Shown here in pieces: positions 1 through 12,690 of a stretch of DNA of 64,000 nt. A program made the position numbers and the translations under genes. Under the pieces are notes generated by a model that saw only the letters and a list, made by a program, of their open reading frames with translations, had not been told where the DNA came from and did not search any database. Origin of the DNA: Cryptomeria japonica (Eukaryota > Streptophyta > Pinopsida > Cupressales > Cupressaceae). Where the stretch lies: the NCBI RefSeq assembly GCF_030272615.1, contig NC_081406.1, positions 138,843,361-138,907,360 of the forward strand. The letters run 5' to 3'. Numbering within the stretch: the first letter of the stretch is position 1; every line of letters begins with the position of its first letter.

Positions 1-1060
1 GATTTGCCCCCTCTTATCATGAACGTAGCACCTATGGCCCTCCATCTTATCTGAAAAACATCAGACCTTGGGGAGGACAAGAAAGTAAAGTAATGGAACT
101 AGATTTCCTTTGAAAGCTACTTTCTTCCAATTGATGAGCTCTGCAGAAGTTAGATCGCACAAGTAGGATGTTTAAGAACCCACACTGTAACCAACAAAAA
201 ATGTATCTGTGTCTTTGGGCTCTGTTTTCCTTCTCTTGTTTTACTCTTGAACATAGGGGCAGGCCCTAACATCAGATCAGAAGAAACCGATGTGAAAAAT
301 TGTGTACATCTGCTCCAGACTTCTTCAATTGTCAAATTGTTAACACCCCTGGTTAGTTTTGTGTTCATGATTAAATCAAATTTACAAAATGCTTACACTC
401 CCAGGACTTATGGCCCATCCCTCCAAATCGCAAACTCGACCTATCCAAGTGAAAAATGGATGTAATTAATTTGATTGGTCTGAATTAACCTAAAAAAATA
501 GCATATAAACGATTCATGAATGTTAAGTGCTAACTGTGTCATTCATTTTCATGAGAGATGGGTTCTTGGAACCACCACTCATGAAATATGGATCATTGAA
601 TTTGACTCGAAACTACACAATTGAATCCTCATAGAAATATCATAATTTAACTTACTGTAGAAAAGAACACATCTCTTGGTATTCAAGAAATATTTTTTTA
701 AAACAAATTCTGTCTTTTGCAAGAATTGGGAACATCTGTGCAATTTTTGTGTTAAGTCTTATATTGGTGTGTACAGTGTTTTGAGCTTTCGGCAATTACA
801 ACTAGGTAATGGGTTAAGCTATTCTACTTTACTTGTACATCCATCATTCCTTGTTGACACCATCTCGATAAATCTTACAACAATAGATGTTAAACATAAT
901 CAAATATATCCTTGTCTGTGACTGTTGTTGCTTCAATAACGCTCATACATATACAAACAAAATCATCCCAACAATAACAAGTATACAAATAAAATATTCT
1001 GTCCCAAATTCTGGTATGAGGACTTCATTCAAGCTTCTGAGTATGCTAATCAAGAAATTT
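1..1060. other. Intergenic DNA, nothing identified
   Basis: Only short open frames with no recognisable motif. It lies downstream of the minus-strand rhomboid-like gene. Confidence 0.5.
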
Positions 1061-1066
1061 TTTATT
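1061..1066 (-). other. Candidate polyadenylation signal of the rhomboid-like gene
   Basis: AATAAA on the minus strand, about 250 bases beyond the stop codon at 1314. It is in the right place for the 3' end of the rhomboid-like transcript, but the hexamer is common in AT-rich DNA. Confidence 0.35.
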
Positions 1067-1313
1067 AATCCCTAATTTGAAAATTTGGGGAACTACAAGT
1101 TAAATTCTACAATTTCAGAGGATAAATATCAACTTGGGACATTTGAAATCTACTATTCTGAAGAAGCATCCCCAGTGCATGCATTGACTTCGTTCAACAG
1201 ATTCCTTCCAAATGTTAATCTAACATTAACTAGATGGCTTTGGATGTTCAAAACATTGGCATTCCTTGATGTTGAAAGAGCTACAATGACCGTTGGCATC
1301 TTGGCATCTTGTT

Positions 1314-4300
1314 CTACTCTGTTGTTGGGCGTGGGGTCTGACAGTTTTCACAAGCATTGAAAAACACTCCATTATCAGAACTGCAAGACTCACAGTTCCA
1401 AACCAAGCTGGTGCTGTCAATCTCAGGATTTGGCCTCCTGCTTATCAAAGGGCTTTGTAAGTTCTCCATGACAGGATCATTATATCCAATAACCCCATTA
1501 GGTGTTTTGCAGTTGTCACAAACATCAACAAATACTCCATTCTCAAGCGTGCAAGACGTGCAGATCCAAACCAAGTCTGTTCTAAGCTCCCGATTAGGTG
1601 TACCATTAATCAAAGAGCTTTGGGAGCCATCCATGACAGAATTATCATATGCAAAATTACCATGAGGTGTCCCACAACTCTCACAAACATCAAGAAACAC
1701 CCCATTCTCAGATCTGCAAGAATGACAAATCCAAACCAGTCCTCCGGTGGCAGATCTCTCGTTTGTCTCTATCATTAGGAACATTTTCCTACGTCTGATT
1801 ACATATTGAGGTGCATATGACCAGAGAAAGCCTACAAGAGTATCACAAACAGGAACAGACAAAGGTATTGTAGGAAACAAGAGATGAACAAATGCCAACT
1901 CAGCTGCAAATATTGTTGATATGATCAATGCATTCCTGCTTGGATAAGCAGGTAGAAGGAATCCATACATTCCAAAAAATATTCTCCATAACTGACCATG
2001 ATAAATTGAAGAATATATATTTGCTAAATCCCAAAATTGCCAACCTTGTGCTGCTATTAGTACGATCACCTCCCTGGTAAGGAACAGTTTAAGAATCATT
2101 GAGGCAAACCTTCTGCTGCCCATGAGTTCCTCTAAAAGTGTACCCTTCCATAGCAGGGAAGCGATCTGATATGCAAGTTGCCCCTTACTTACACGATGGA
2201 ATATGGGCATGAACCATCCGTTGAGATCAAATTTCTGCAGTTTAAATACAAATACAGTTAGCAGAAAATGAAAGGCAATATACCAACTTAAATCTGTGTT
2301 GATAGTCAAAATGAAACAAAAGTTTTGCAGAACAATGTCATTTAATAGACTTTATAGTTCAAGTAACTTACCAAGATTCTATAACCTTTCTAGAAGATCA
2401 ATTATGGTGATCACTTCTTCTTCTGAACTCTACAAAATGTAATGACAGCTTGAAACTCAATTCAAGAGAGACATCTTTAATGCGCATGTCTTGCTTCCAG
2501 ATATTAGTTTCCACCCTTACCATTCTCTCCCTTGATTGCCCTAGGAATACCCATCCCATAATTTACATGTAATTTCTGACCTTTAGCCCTCGTTTCTTTT
2601 GATTTCATTCATATTACTGGTTGGTATTGATCCTATTTAAGGAAACAGTGATTTCTAGATATAATTTTTTTTGAAGAACATGGTTTTAACTATTCTTGCA
2701 TAACATATCACTGATACAGTTAAAACAATGAGAAATAGACTGTGGTTTGTTACATGCACGGTTTCACATACTCTGTTAGAAATAATCCACACTCAGATCA
2801 ACAATGAGCTGGCCAAGAGGGGTCAAAAGCTCAGTTGGTAGAGCACTCCAGCAGCAAATGTAAGGTCCTAGATTCAAGTCCTAGCTGGTTCAATGGAGCT
2901 GTAACTCAACACTAATAGTCAGAATGGTCACAAAATTCATACCTTGTACAGATGAGGGCAAACAATAAGTTATTTACTCCACATCCTCCTTGATTCTAAC
3001 CAATGTTTAGGAAATCCTGCTCTTAAAAGCTTCTTCTAACTATCAAAAAATAGATCCAAGAATAGCTGGGAAAACTTTGTGTGTTGAGCAGTTCAGACTC
3101 ACAATCATAAACATGCCATAATTTCCTCCATTTTTCAGTTCCCTATATGTTGGATTCTTTTTGTGAGTGTTGAGAATTTTTCTAACGCAAAGTATAGAGC
3201 AACTAAAGCTAAGCCTCATTAGCTTTTAGTAAAAATTAAAAAGACTAGACTATGTTCATCTTAAAGAAGCAACACATTTTATGTAAACTTCCCTAAGGGC
3301 TATCTCTGCAAGTCTTCAAAAATAGTGCAAACAGAAAATTACTCTGAAACAAAGAAAACAGTTTGAGTTTGTTTGCTTGTTCTAGTCTAAACTCTTTTGA
3401 AAAAGCATGGCATGTGTGATATGGTAGTGTTCCAAAATCATCTTGCTCTAGAATCTAGATAACCTGGAAATAGTTCTGATCAATGCTGCAAACATACACC
3501 AAATCTCCTTCAATTTTAGGAATCCCCGTGCACATTCAATCACTAGAATAGAAATTTGACTGTAATTCTGTGACCAATAAGCAGGTCAAACCCTGTGCAA
3601 TACTGATTTTGAGGTCACCAATCTAATTAGTAAAAAAAACCTAGGAAACTTTATCCGCCTCTAGAATTTTCTATTTTTCTAAAACTGTAAGTGGTTCATA
3701 TTCAGCACTAGCAGGAAGTTTGAATTACAACATTCTGAGTCTCACATATTTTTTTTTATTTGTTGTCCACCTTCTATTTCCTATGAAAACCGGGCTTGGA
3801 AATACAATGTTTTTCCTTAAATTGACAAAGACCAAAAGAATTTCTTAGGAAAGGAGTTTCTTTCCCTATACCTGAAAAGCCACTATGTTTATATCTTAAG
3901 AAAACAGGTCGTCAGTTTGAACTTTGAACAAAAGGTTTTTAAGCTAGACCCCAAAACTAGAAGGGAACTAGAGATCCTCTTACAAAAAAATGGTTTTTTG
4001 AAATGATCTTTTTAAGTTCACACATTTCCGATCAGTTGTTCCTCAATGTGGAAGGAGAAACCCCTGTGAAAGGACGTCATTATTTTGGCAGACCCTGTAC
4101 TCGGAGGATTTATAGATTGTCAAAAGATATCTTCTGATATCTAGCTTTCCTGATGGATCAAATGCAACCAAATTGCCCTAAAATTAAGTCCTCTTGATGC
4201 CAGATTAGAAAGCTGATAGAATTTCCATAAGAGTCCTTTCATTAGTACAGGAGGTTGGCCCTCATTATATGAGATCTGTTAGTGTTGCGACTCTCAAATC

Positions 4301-5177
4301 CACCAAGTTTCTCCCTATGTTAAGATTTTACTAAGCCAAGCAGGTTCCCTGGAGATTAGGATAATGCTTTTAGAGGAAAAGTTATTGGAAATACTGAGGA
4401 GACAAGGATTGAGTCAAGGATCAGCTCACAATCTACGAGCTGCTCAAGCTGTTAAGCTGACAATTTCAGCAGGGAGTCAAAACCACAGTGAAATCTTGTA
4501 AAAAGAATAAATCAATCCTGATTCAGTACAGGCATACAGTAGAATACATAATATGGGTTAAATTCATCAAATTTCCACAGTCCATGATATTTGCTGCTTG
4601 AGATTTCTGGATTCAATTGTGAATAATTATTTTTTGCATCAATGTGACACTCCATGATCCATCATCAGGAAGAAACAGCAGTAAAGAACAGCTGAAGTAG
4701 TCAGATGATGATGATCATCAGGGTGAAAGAGCAGTAAAGAGCAGCTGAAGCATCATCTTACTATTATGATGATGCTTACTACTTCAGCTGTCTTTAATCT
4801 TGATGATAGATCATGAAACGTTGATACAAAAATAATTATTTACAGTTTAATCTAGAAATCTCAAGAAGCAAATAATATGGGTATTACTATTAAAGAGCCA
4901 TAGTTGTGAACCAGGGGAGCAGGTTACTGTAGGAAACCCAAAAAAATTGGAGGCAAGAGAATAGTGAAGCAAACAACTACCAAAATTTTCAGTGAGAACT
5001 AACTGACCAAAGCCCTTTTCATTCTTACAACCCACAGTTCCTAAAAAATGCAAGCCAAAGAAATGGGATGATGGCATTTACCTTAGTATCTGTGCAGGTA
5101 TCCTCAGCAAATTGGGGAAACACGCAGCATATGACAACCATCAATGCAGCCAGAGAAACAGTAATAGGCATGTCCAT
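1314..5177 (-). CDS. Rhomboid-like (RBL14-type) pseudoprotease with three RanBP2 zinc fingers, two exons
   Basis: Model: exon 1 is 5177-5082, starting at an ATG at 5177 and ending in an AAG|GTAAAT donor. The intron is 5081-2235, with a TGCAG acceptor and an upstream CTAAC branch-like site. Exon 2 is 2234-1314, ending in TAG. Both junctions are phase 0, giving about 338 codons, close to the Arabidopsis RBL14 length as I recall it. Exon 1 encodes a hydrophobic segment (MPITVSLAALMVV) resembling the first RBL14 membrane helix. Exon 2 has the family-like segment SLLWKGTLLEELMGSRRFAS, further hydrophobic helices, then three fingers of pattern W-x-C-x2-C-x3-N-x6-C-x2-C (WICHSC, WICTSC and WNCESC) in repeats of about 55 residues. 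The rhomboid GxSG serine motif and the later GHxxG histidine are not visible where expected (IYHG and VPVCDTL), so it is probably catalytically dead. The exon 2 call is firm; the exon 1 link is inferred from splice sites and phase. Confidence 0.7.
2815..2905 (+). mobile_element. tRNA-derived SINE-like sequence in the intron
   Basis: A tRNA-like block contains AGCTCAGTTGGTAGAGCA (a good A-box/D-arm, 2829-2846) and GATTCAAGTCCT (a B-box/T-arm-like segment, about 2871-2882) at tRNA spacing. The acceptor ends do not pair convincingly and the B-box deviates from consensus. It therefore looks like the head of a tRNA-derived SINE or a tRNA pseudogene, not a working tRNA. It sits in the intron of the rhomboid-like gene, in the opposite orientation. 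Confidence 0.45.
4589..4873. repeat. Imperfect foldback (inverted repeat) element, MITE-like
   Basis: Bases from 4589 (ATTTGCTGCTTGAGATTTCT) match the reverse complement of the bases ending at 4873 (AGAAATCTCAAGAAGCAAAT). The pairing continues with interruptions for about 100 bases per arm. The central part has a second nested palindrome, AGCATCATC...GATGATGCT. It lies in the intron of the rhomboid-like gene. No clear target-site duplication was seen. Confidence 0.6.
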
Positions 5178-5370
5178 CTCGTCGCTCACTCAAATTCCCC
5201 AACACAATTGGCTCTTTATGCTCCCTCTCTTCAACCCACCTTAAAATACCACCTCAAGTTCGAAATGCCAGACTACCCAACTACTCTTAAAGATTCATCT
5301 CTCCAACAAACCAAACATTTTTTTTCTGTAAACTTGTCTTAATTTCCTTCATTGGTATTCCTCAACAACA

Positions 5371-5376
5371 TATATA
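5371..5376 (-). promoter_or_regulatory. TATA box candidate, proximal copy
   Basis: On the minus strand GGCCTATATATGTTG sits about 195 bases upstream of the proposed ATG at 5177. This would place transcription start about 165 bases before the ATG. Confidence 0.4.
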
Positions 5377-5548
5377 GGCCTCCTTAAAACCACTGGAGGT
5401 TCTGTTTCTCCCAACATCACATCCATTTTTCTTAGGTGGTTTTCCTGCGAAACATCCAATACTCTTAAAGATTCATCTCTCCAACAAACCAAACATTTTT
5501 TTTCTGTAAACTTGTCTTAATTTCCTTCATTGGTATTCCTCAACAACA

Positions 5549-5554
5549 TATATA
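5549..5554 (-). promoter_or_regulatory. TATA box candidate, duplicated distal copy
   Basis: Exact second copy of the proximal TATA sequence, 178 bases further upstream, created by the tandem duplication. Confidence 0.3.
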
Positions 5555-5640
5555 GGCCTCCTTAAAACCACTGTAGGTTCTGTTTCTCCCAACATCACAT
5601 CCATTTTTCTTAGGTGGTTTTCCTGCGAAACATCCAATAC

Positions 5641-6739
5641 GTCACTCCTGGTCGATGACATGAATTTTAAATTAGATGAAAGGGAATTATGGCGCAGAGG
5701 GGGCAGTTTTTAGCTTTTTTAAGTATCATTCAGGTTAAGCTTTTTCATATTTGGATTTGGTTGGAAATGGAGCAGTCAAGTCCCATGTATTGCGCGTCCA
5801 GTGCGTGTGTGGGTAATTAGCAAACAACAACGTTCAGACAGTCCGAGATTGAACAACTACTCGCAGAAACGACAGATGTAGAATTTTTTACTGAGTGGTC
5901 AGTGCCAGGTGGCACTGCGTGATTGCTGATTAGGACAGGGAAAAGCGAATTGCAAGTGCAAACATGTTCCACGACGGACACGGTCGACCGTCAAATTTAG
6001 AACATATATAACTTTTGTATTTTTTCCAATGTTTTTAGTGATTGAGTTTGCCGGATGGTGAAGGACAAGTTGCCAAATAAAGATGAACCTTGGAAATTCC
6101 TAACATGGTGGGTGGTGAGGACTTTTTAAGGTGGAAACAGAGGCTTCCTTTGTCATATGTTAAGAAACTAGAAATGATTTTTTTTTCAGGTTTGTTTAAG
6201 TACATAAGATAACTTTTTTTTAAAGATATGGATCAATTTTATTTAAAAATATATTTGATGGTATAGGTATGATAGTATGGAGTTTAGCTTTTGTTTGGTT
6301 TCATTTATGGTGGGTTTAGTGTAGATGCATTTTGAATATTGTGGACAATTAATTAGATATTCTAGTAAAACAAATGATTGGATTGCTCATTATATAAAAT
6401 ATAAGGCAAGTGGGAGTACAATACGTTTGCAAGGAGGTGACCAAGGTAAGAGTGTTAACTAATGAGCTGAGGAAACCCTAGCATCCATTGTTTTAGTAAT
6501 CACATGCAAAAGACATGGATTGTGACAAAAAATAAATATGAGAGGACAATGCAAAATGGATTAATCATTTGGTGGAAAAGTTGAAAAACCCTAATGTCTA
6601 TAGGAAAGCCATATCTAGGTTCCATCGGCATGTGTCGATTATCCTGCAAGAGAAGAAATCAGGGAGTTTGACGAATATTCATTGAGCAACCAAGTTAGGG
6701 GGTTTTGAAGATGCGGCTATAGAGAAAAATATAACCAAT
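5641..6739. other. Intergenic DNA upstream of the gene and LINE 5' flank
   Basis: No coding motif recognised. The right part probably includes the 5' region of the decayed LINE, but no start boundary could be set. Confidence 0.4.
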
Positions 6740-7850
6740 ATGGGTGATGAATTGGATGAACTAATGCCAAAAGATTACTCACACTCTCAAGTAGGTAAAA
6801 CATTAGAAATACAACTCCTTGATGATGTTATTGATTCTATTTCAGAATGTCCAAATACAATTGTTATTTTGTTTTTTCTAAGAGGCATCCCCTTCGAAGT
6901 AGAATTTTATAAATGGGCTCGACTAAACTAGAAAAAAATGGGAATGGGTATTTGAAGCCTTAAGAGGCCTTAGAAAGAGGTATGTTTCTTGTATGTTTAA
7001 GTCAACAGACCATGCTCAAGTTGTTTTACAACATAATACTTGGGTCATTTGTGGGAAAATTTATTACTTGCAATCTTGGAATTTCAACTTCCATCTTGAA
7101 GGACTATCTTGCTTGCATTACCCTATGTGGGTTGAGCTTCCTTTCCTTATTTTGGCTCTTAGGCCATTTTTAAAGGACATTGTTTCTTAGTTGGGTAGAG
7201 TAATTTGATGTAAGCTCAATTTTAACAATTTGTTTAGTTTAAGGGTTCACCTAAGGGCTTGTGTAGAAGTAGACTTGAATATATACCATTGTCAAACACT
7301 ATTAGACTTATTGGACAAGTTTTGAACTAGATTAATCTCTAGAATATTTGAGCAATCCAAATGCATGCTTTTATTGCCAAAAAGAAGGTCATTTGATTCA
7401 TGCGTATACTATTAGGAATAACAAATCATCTCAATGACCCTTGATCTCTTCTCCATCTAGTGGACATACAACATGGACCCTAGTCAAGTCTTATATCCTA
7501 CTCAATCCTCTCCTCATTCTTCACCTATTACTAATCATACTCATCTTCCTTCTTCCACCTCTGATAGTCTTACTACCTATGTTGGGTCTATTCCTTTTTT
7601 TAATGATGTGGAAAGTGGCTTGAAATCTAAGAAAGAGCCATGTGTCCCTTCCCCTCTTTCTATCCCTCTTTCTTCATCCTAGGAACATTCTCTTTCACCT
7701 TCTCCTTCCTCTCCTAAATCCCCTTATGATTCCTTCTACACCCCTCACCATTCTTCTCCTTAACCACATGCTCATGATTCCACAACTCACTCTCATCATA
7801 GATCTAGATCCCCTTTCTCCACCCTTTAATACCACATGCTAAATCGAGAT
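6740..7850 (+). pseudogene. Decayed LINE ORF1 (DUF4283-like, zinc-knuckle protein)
   Basis: Read across several frameshifts and stops, the region gives a plant LINE ORF1-like protein. After GIPFEVEFYKWARLN comes a block with HNTWVICGKIYYLQSW and PMWVELPFL, the pattern of the DUF4283 RNA-binding domain found in plant LINE ORF1. A CCHC knuckle CFYCQKEGHLIHA follows near 7360, its last cysteine position reading Tyr. A Ser/Pro-rich tail lies at 7470-7840. ORF1 normally packages LINE RNA. It is followed directly by an endonuclease/RT region on the same strand. It cannot be functional. Confidence 0.6.
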
Positions 7851-7874
7851 GATAATTCTTCTCATCCTCATCAC

Positions 7875-9757
7875 GAATTTTAGAATCTTCTCTTGGAATG
7901 TAAGATGTATTTTACTTCCTCATCATAAACATAAAGTAAAAAGATTCTATTATGAAAGGAAACCAGATTTGTTATTTCTCTAAGAAGTTAAATTCACTAG
8001 CATTAGACTTGAGGCATCTTTATTCAACATTTGGAAAGATGACACTTTTTTGCATATGTCTCATATTGATGGTAGAGGTGGTGTTGTAATTTGAATTGTG
8101 TTGTAGGTTTCAAAATATATCATTAACAAGGATGAGGACCCTTCTCATAGTTGTGTTTGGGTCCTCACCATTATCAATGGACAACCCATAAGATGGTGTT
8201 CTATTTATGATCCCAATTGGCTAAAGATTGAATTGAAATATGGAATTGGGTGTCTAAAAATTTACCCAATGTGAATTGGATCTTAGGGGGAGACTTTTTA
8301 TATGTTAAAACATCCTCAAGAGCACAATTTGTCCAAAAAACCAAATAACAAGTGAAAATAATTTGATATCTATTTGATTTGTCGAAATTCTTTGGGTTTG
8401 ATTGATCATATTCATGATAAATTCACCAGCCATTCTAACAATTGGTTTACTAGGTCCAATTGTAAAATGAGAATTGATAAGAAATTGAGTAGGCTAGATA
8501 ATTTTACACATCTCCTTTTTTCTGTTGGTCCATGATCTATTTGGTTCATGTATTCAAGGGGACATATCTACTACACTTTTGGATCATTGTCCTATTGTTT
8601 GCAACATAAGTTTATGTCAACTTAAATATTGACAACTTTGTTATTCAAACTTAATGTTTCTCATTTAAAAAATCTTGTTTGTTTAGCTACCCTTGAGGTG
8701 ATTTGGAATTCTTTACCCAAATCAGATGATGAGGAGTCTTGAATTGAATGGTGGTGTACAACCATTACTTAATGGACTAACTTCCTATGCCCATTTGACA
8801 AATGTATGACTTGACAATGTAAACGTAAGAAAAAATATCTCCAAGGAAAACTTGCTCATGCTAGAAAACGTCTTAATGGTGTTCCTAAAAATATTAAAAT
8901 TCAAACTTACATTGATGCTACAAAAGATAAACTATGTACAATTGATAATTACAGGGGACAAGGGGCTAAATTTAGATCTAGACTACATTGAATAAAAGAA
9001 GAAAATAAGGGCACTAAATATCTTTTTAATTATCTCAATTATAAACATAAAAAGGAGAGGGTCGATGCTATAAGGGATGAATGCTATGTTTTTCAGTCTA
9101 ATCCTTCTAATATATGTAATGTTCTTAAGTTATTTTATGAATATCTTTTCAAAGATGACCAACATAAAGATATTCAACAAAATCTTAAGTACATTATCAA
9201 AATATGTAGTCCTCACATATAAAATTATAAATATAGTTGATACTTAGGTAGAACCCTTTCTTTGGAGGAGCTAGATAATGATCTTTTTTCCATCACCACT
9301 TATAAAATCTTTGATAGTGATGAGCTTCCTATGGAATTCTACCAGGCTATGTGACATTACATCAAGGAAGGCTTTTATTACTTATACTTGGAGTCCTTTA
9401 AGAAAGAGAAAGGATATTTGGGATTGAGCACTAATGGTGGCACAATCAAATTCCTTCCTAAAGGAAAAAATAAGACACTATCTCTAGTTGACACCCTATC
9501 ATGCTACTTAATACCTTTTATAAAATTATTGCAAAATCCTTGACTATTAGGATTAAATGTATGGTGCAAGGAATTATTAAAACTAAAAAAAGGGGATTTA
9601 TTATTGGCAAATTTATTCTTGACAATCTTATGTTGGCATGGGAAACTTGTGAATGGGCCCAGCAAATGGGTCAAGATGCTATTTTGATCAAATTTGGTTT
9701 TGACAAGGCTTATGATAAAATTTATTGAAACTTTGTTCTTAAAATTCCTAGTCCATT
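7875..9757 (+). pseudogene. Decayed LINE ORF2: endonuclease and reverse transcriptase
   Basis: The N-terminal part has features of an APE-like endonuclease: FSWNVR at the start, LLFL*EVKF (the LQE-K motif broken by a stop), GRGGVVI, ILGGDF near 8281, and a later RIDKKLSRLDNF segment. The RT part near 9501-9728 has LLNTFYKIIAKSL, GFIIGKFILDN and FGFDKAYDKIY, typical of plant L1-type RT block A. There are many stops and frameshifts. Coding similarity stops near 9757, so the RT palm motif and C-terminus are missing and the element is 3' truncated, probably by the next insertion. Confidence 0.75.
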
Positions 9758-12690
9758 GTGCCCATAATTAGGCATTATTTTTCTCTTGTTACTCTCTTGT
9801 GGAAGGAATAATTTTGGTTTTGCATGTGATACTAGAGGATTGAGTCCATTGATGACTCTAACATGGTATCAAAGCTTTAAATATGCAAGATCCTCCTCAA
9901 ATATGGGAGTTAATAAAGCTTGAGCTTTTGTTGGGTGCACATTGGTGCAGATTAGACCTCACCATTGGGGTTTTTTTGTCTTTGTATTGTAGGTTCATTT
10001 TGGAGCATGCCGATGCAAATCTATTCTCACCATTAAGTTTAGAGTATTTTAAGTAGGTTATGTCTAACTTTTTATTTCTACTCAATCTTGCCATTGTATA
10101 TTATAGTTGCAAATTGGGGTTTGAAGCTCATATATGGTGAACAACTTTTAATTGGAGCATTTTCAAACCAAATGGATGTTTCCATTGCATTCTAAAGCCC
10201 CAAATCGTCATATTTTTATATAAAACTTTGGATGAATTTGATTTTTTGAAAAAAATCATTTTACCAAGAAGATTGTCATTGCAAGCTAAACTCAACCCTT
10301 TAAAAAAAAAAGTCATAGCTTTTGATCCATAAGTCATATTTACATCAACAAGATATTGTTGGAAAGAAGGTTTTGTGAACTTTTTAGTGGTGCAAGTTTC
10401 ATTATGAGATATTTCTATTGGTAAGAGTTATCATAGTTTGAAGTTAGAGCTTACTTTTTGGCTCTTGAGCTCATAACTTTTTGTTGTGATCTTTGATTTC
10501 CACAATTCTTTTGGCATTGAAAGGTATTGAGGAGATCTTTCAAGCCATCTATGCACTTTTATAGATCCAACCCCAAGTATATTTTATTTATTTATTTTTA
10601 TATTTGCATTTTGGAGGATTATTTGGACATTTTGGTACTTGGGAAGGTGTTGTTTTGATCAAATCACTTCATTTTAGTCAGTGTTTAAGTTTTGATCTTT
10701 GATTTTATCATTTAAGGAGTGCATCATTATTATAATTTGGGTTATGCAGCTCGTCCTTTTGATGTCATTATGATCAAGGACAATTATGAGTCTTGGAAAA
10801 AAGGCATCTTGACACATTGCAAGTGGCTTAATATTTTGCCTCATCTTTATGGATTCATCCCTAAACTAAAGATAAAATGGAAGAAATTAGTTTGGGATAA
10901 TAAAAATGATCATATAATAGTAATGATTGGTATAATAATAAGCACAAGCATCTTTTAGGAGATTTTCAATCTTATCTCAGGTTTTAGGTTTCCATACTTA
11001 GTTTAGACCAAGATTTGGGAGATCTATGGAGATCCACACAATCCTCCATTCCTAGATGATCTTGCATAAATTTTCCTCATTCAAATTGATGATGTTGATA
11101 ATATATACTTTGATGATGATACCTTAGAGGATTTTGACTATGATGCAACACTTGAGCATCTTGTTGATCAAGATACCTCTCTTGTAGCTCCCACTTCTCC
11201 AATTGAAATAAAACATCCATCTTGTATTGTTGATCCATTTAGAGCTTCCAATGATTCTTTGTAGTAAGTAGGTCATTTTCTTTCAGATTCATTTTTATGG
11301 GATGATTATTTAACAAACATTTTATATTTATTTGTGAGTCTCACATTTTAGATTTGGAGTACCAATTTGAGGGGATATCTCTCCTATTTGATGATAGTTA
11401 AGGCACAAATTTTGTCACGTCAAATTTTTCTTTGGATCTATTTCAACATCAATTATCACTTGATACTAGTTTGTTACCTTCTATTTTGACTAGGCATTGT
11501 ACCTATTTCTATTATGAAATCATCATCTTCCAAGAACTTGGAAACACATGAGAAGATTCTAAAGACACAATATTTATACATATGGATTCTTATTCCTTCT
11601 AACTCCTATTCAAATTAGGAAGCATTTTTGCATTTGTAATTGCTATCATTTCTTTCCAAAGAGATGAATATTATTTGTGGACATTGAATCATATTTTATC
11701 TTCAAGCATTCACCAATTTTGTAGAACATTACACACAGTGATGGGGGATAGACAGATAATCTTTCCTTCCTATGGAGGGACAATTTATTGTATGTTTGTG
11801 ATAGATGTAGTCCTTTGGGGTATCATTCAGTCCTCTATTCATTGGACTCTTTCATCACTTGTTTATGTTTATATATTTTCTCTCATTTTGAGAGGATTTT
11901 TGTCCCAACTGGTGTTCTCATTTTCTTTGTTTATGATATATTGCATTGTAAATGGGTAACTAACATGGTCTTATACCTAGGAGTCATAATCATGATTGTC
12001 ATCTTTAGATCATTTATATAATAATATCCTACTCAAGTTGCATTTAAGGGGGGTGTTAGTGTGAATAAAGTATTTAAACCTATTTAGTTCTCTACTAGGT
12101 ACTATTCAAACATTAACTTTACTTAGGTCCAAATAATATTTATAGAAGTATTAGCTGTCATGATATCTTATATTATCTTATCTTGGTATTTTAGTTTTGC
12201 AAATTGTACCCTATGTCAATTTCATACTTATGTATTGCACCTGGTGCATTTATGATAAAATTAATGATTGGGATTTTATGATTCACACTTCATGAATGGA
12301 AAAGTCATAGTTTTAATAGCCTATGGTTTGAATTTGGGATGAAATCAGTTAGACAACAACATGGTGTGCATACATCTGCATGGTGTATAAATGTCCCAAA
12401 AGATTTTGAGATTCACATGAGCATATTTCATAGTATAAATTCTTTGATGTGTGTCCTATCATGCAAATGCATATGTAAAAGCTAATCCCACCCATTCCAA
12501 CCAGAAAAAACTCTCATTCTTTCTCATTTGATCACTCTGAATACTCTCCATCTCTTCCTCTAATCTAGAAATGAATCTTTGTTGAAATCTCTCCAAGCTA
12601 GTGAGTCTCACACAAGTAGCCAAGACTCCTCTCGGCTATCAATGGCATCTACTCATCTTAAGAGGGGAGCTTCGGCTGTTGGTAACACCC
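9758..12690 (+). mobile_element. Remnant non-autonomous LTR element (Copia-like PBS and PPT)
   Basis: The sequence switches from LINE to unrelated DNA at about 9758. CTCTAACA is followed by TGGTATCAAAGC (9864-9875), the usual primer-binding site for initiator Met tRNA. At 12045-12058 AAGGGGGGTGTTAGTG looks like a polypurine tract followed by a 3' LTR start (TG at 12053). No pol domains were seen between them. The 5' LTR (at most about 106 bases here) and the 3' LTR could not be aligned with each other, so the boundaries, especially the right one, are guesses. Confidence 0.4.
10719..10955 (+). pseudogene. Possible Copia-type Gag fragment
   Basis: The reading frame contains NYESWKKGILTHCKWLNILP and a later W-x2-NKNDHIIVMIG segment. 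This resembles the helical N-terminal Gag domain of Copia elements (NY-x-W ... W-x2-N-D). It lies between the PBS at 9864 and the putative PPT at 12045, as expected for Gag. A short acidic stretch follows to about 11260 with no recognised domain. Confidence 0.35.

Larger units (their letters stand above)
5283..5638. repeat. 178-bp tandem duplication upstream of the rhomboid-like gene
   Basis: Units 5283-5460 and 5461-5638 are identical by eye except G5396 versus T5574. The unit ends about 100 bases upstream of the proposed start codon and contains a TATA-like sequence, so the duplication doubles the likely core promoter. Near identity implies a recent duplication, or an assembly artefact. Confidence 0.9.

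Noticed and set aside
2821-2895. Functional tRNA gene
   Set aside because: A and B boxes are present, but the acceptor stem does not pair and the B box is imperfect. A SINE or tRNA pseudogene is more likely.
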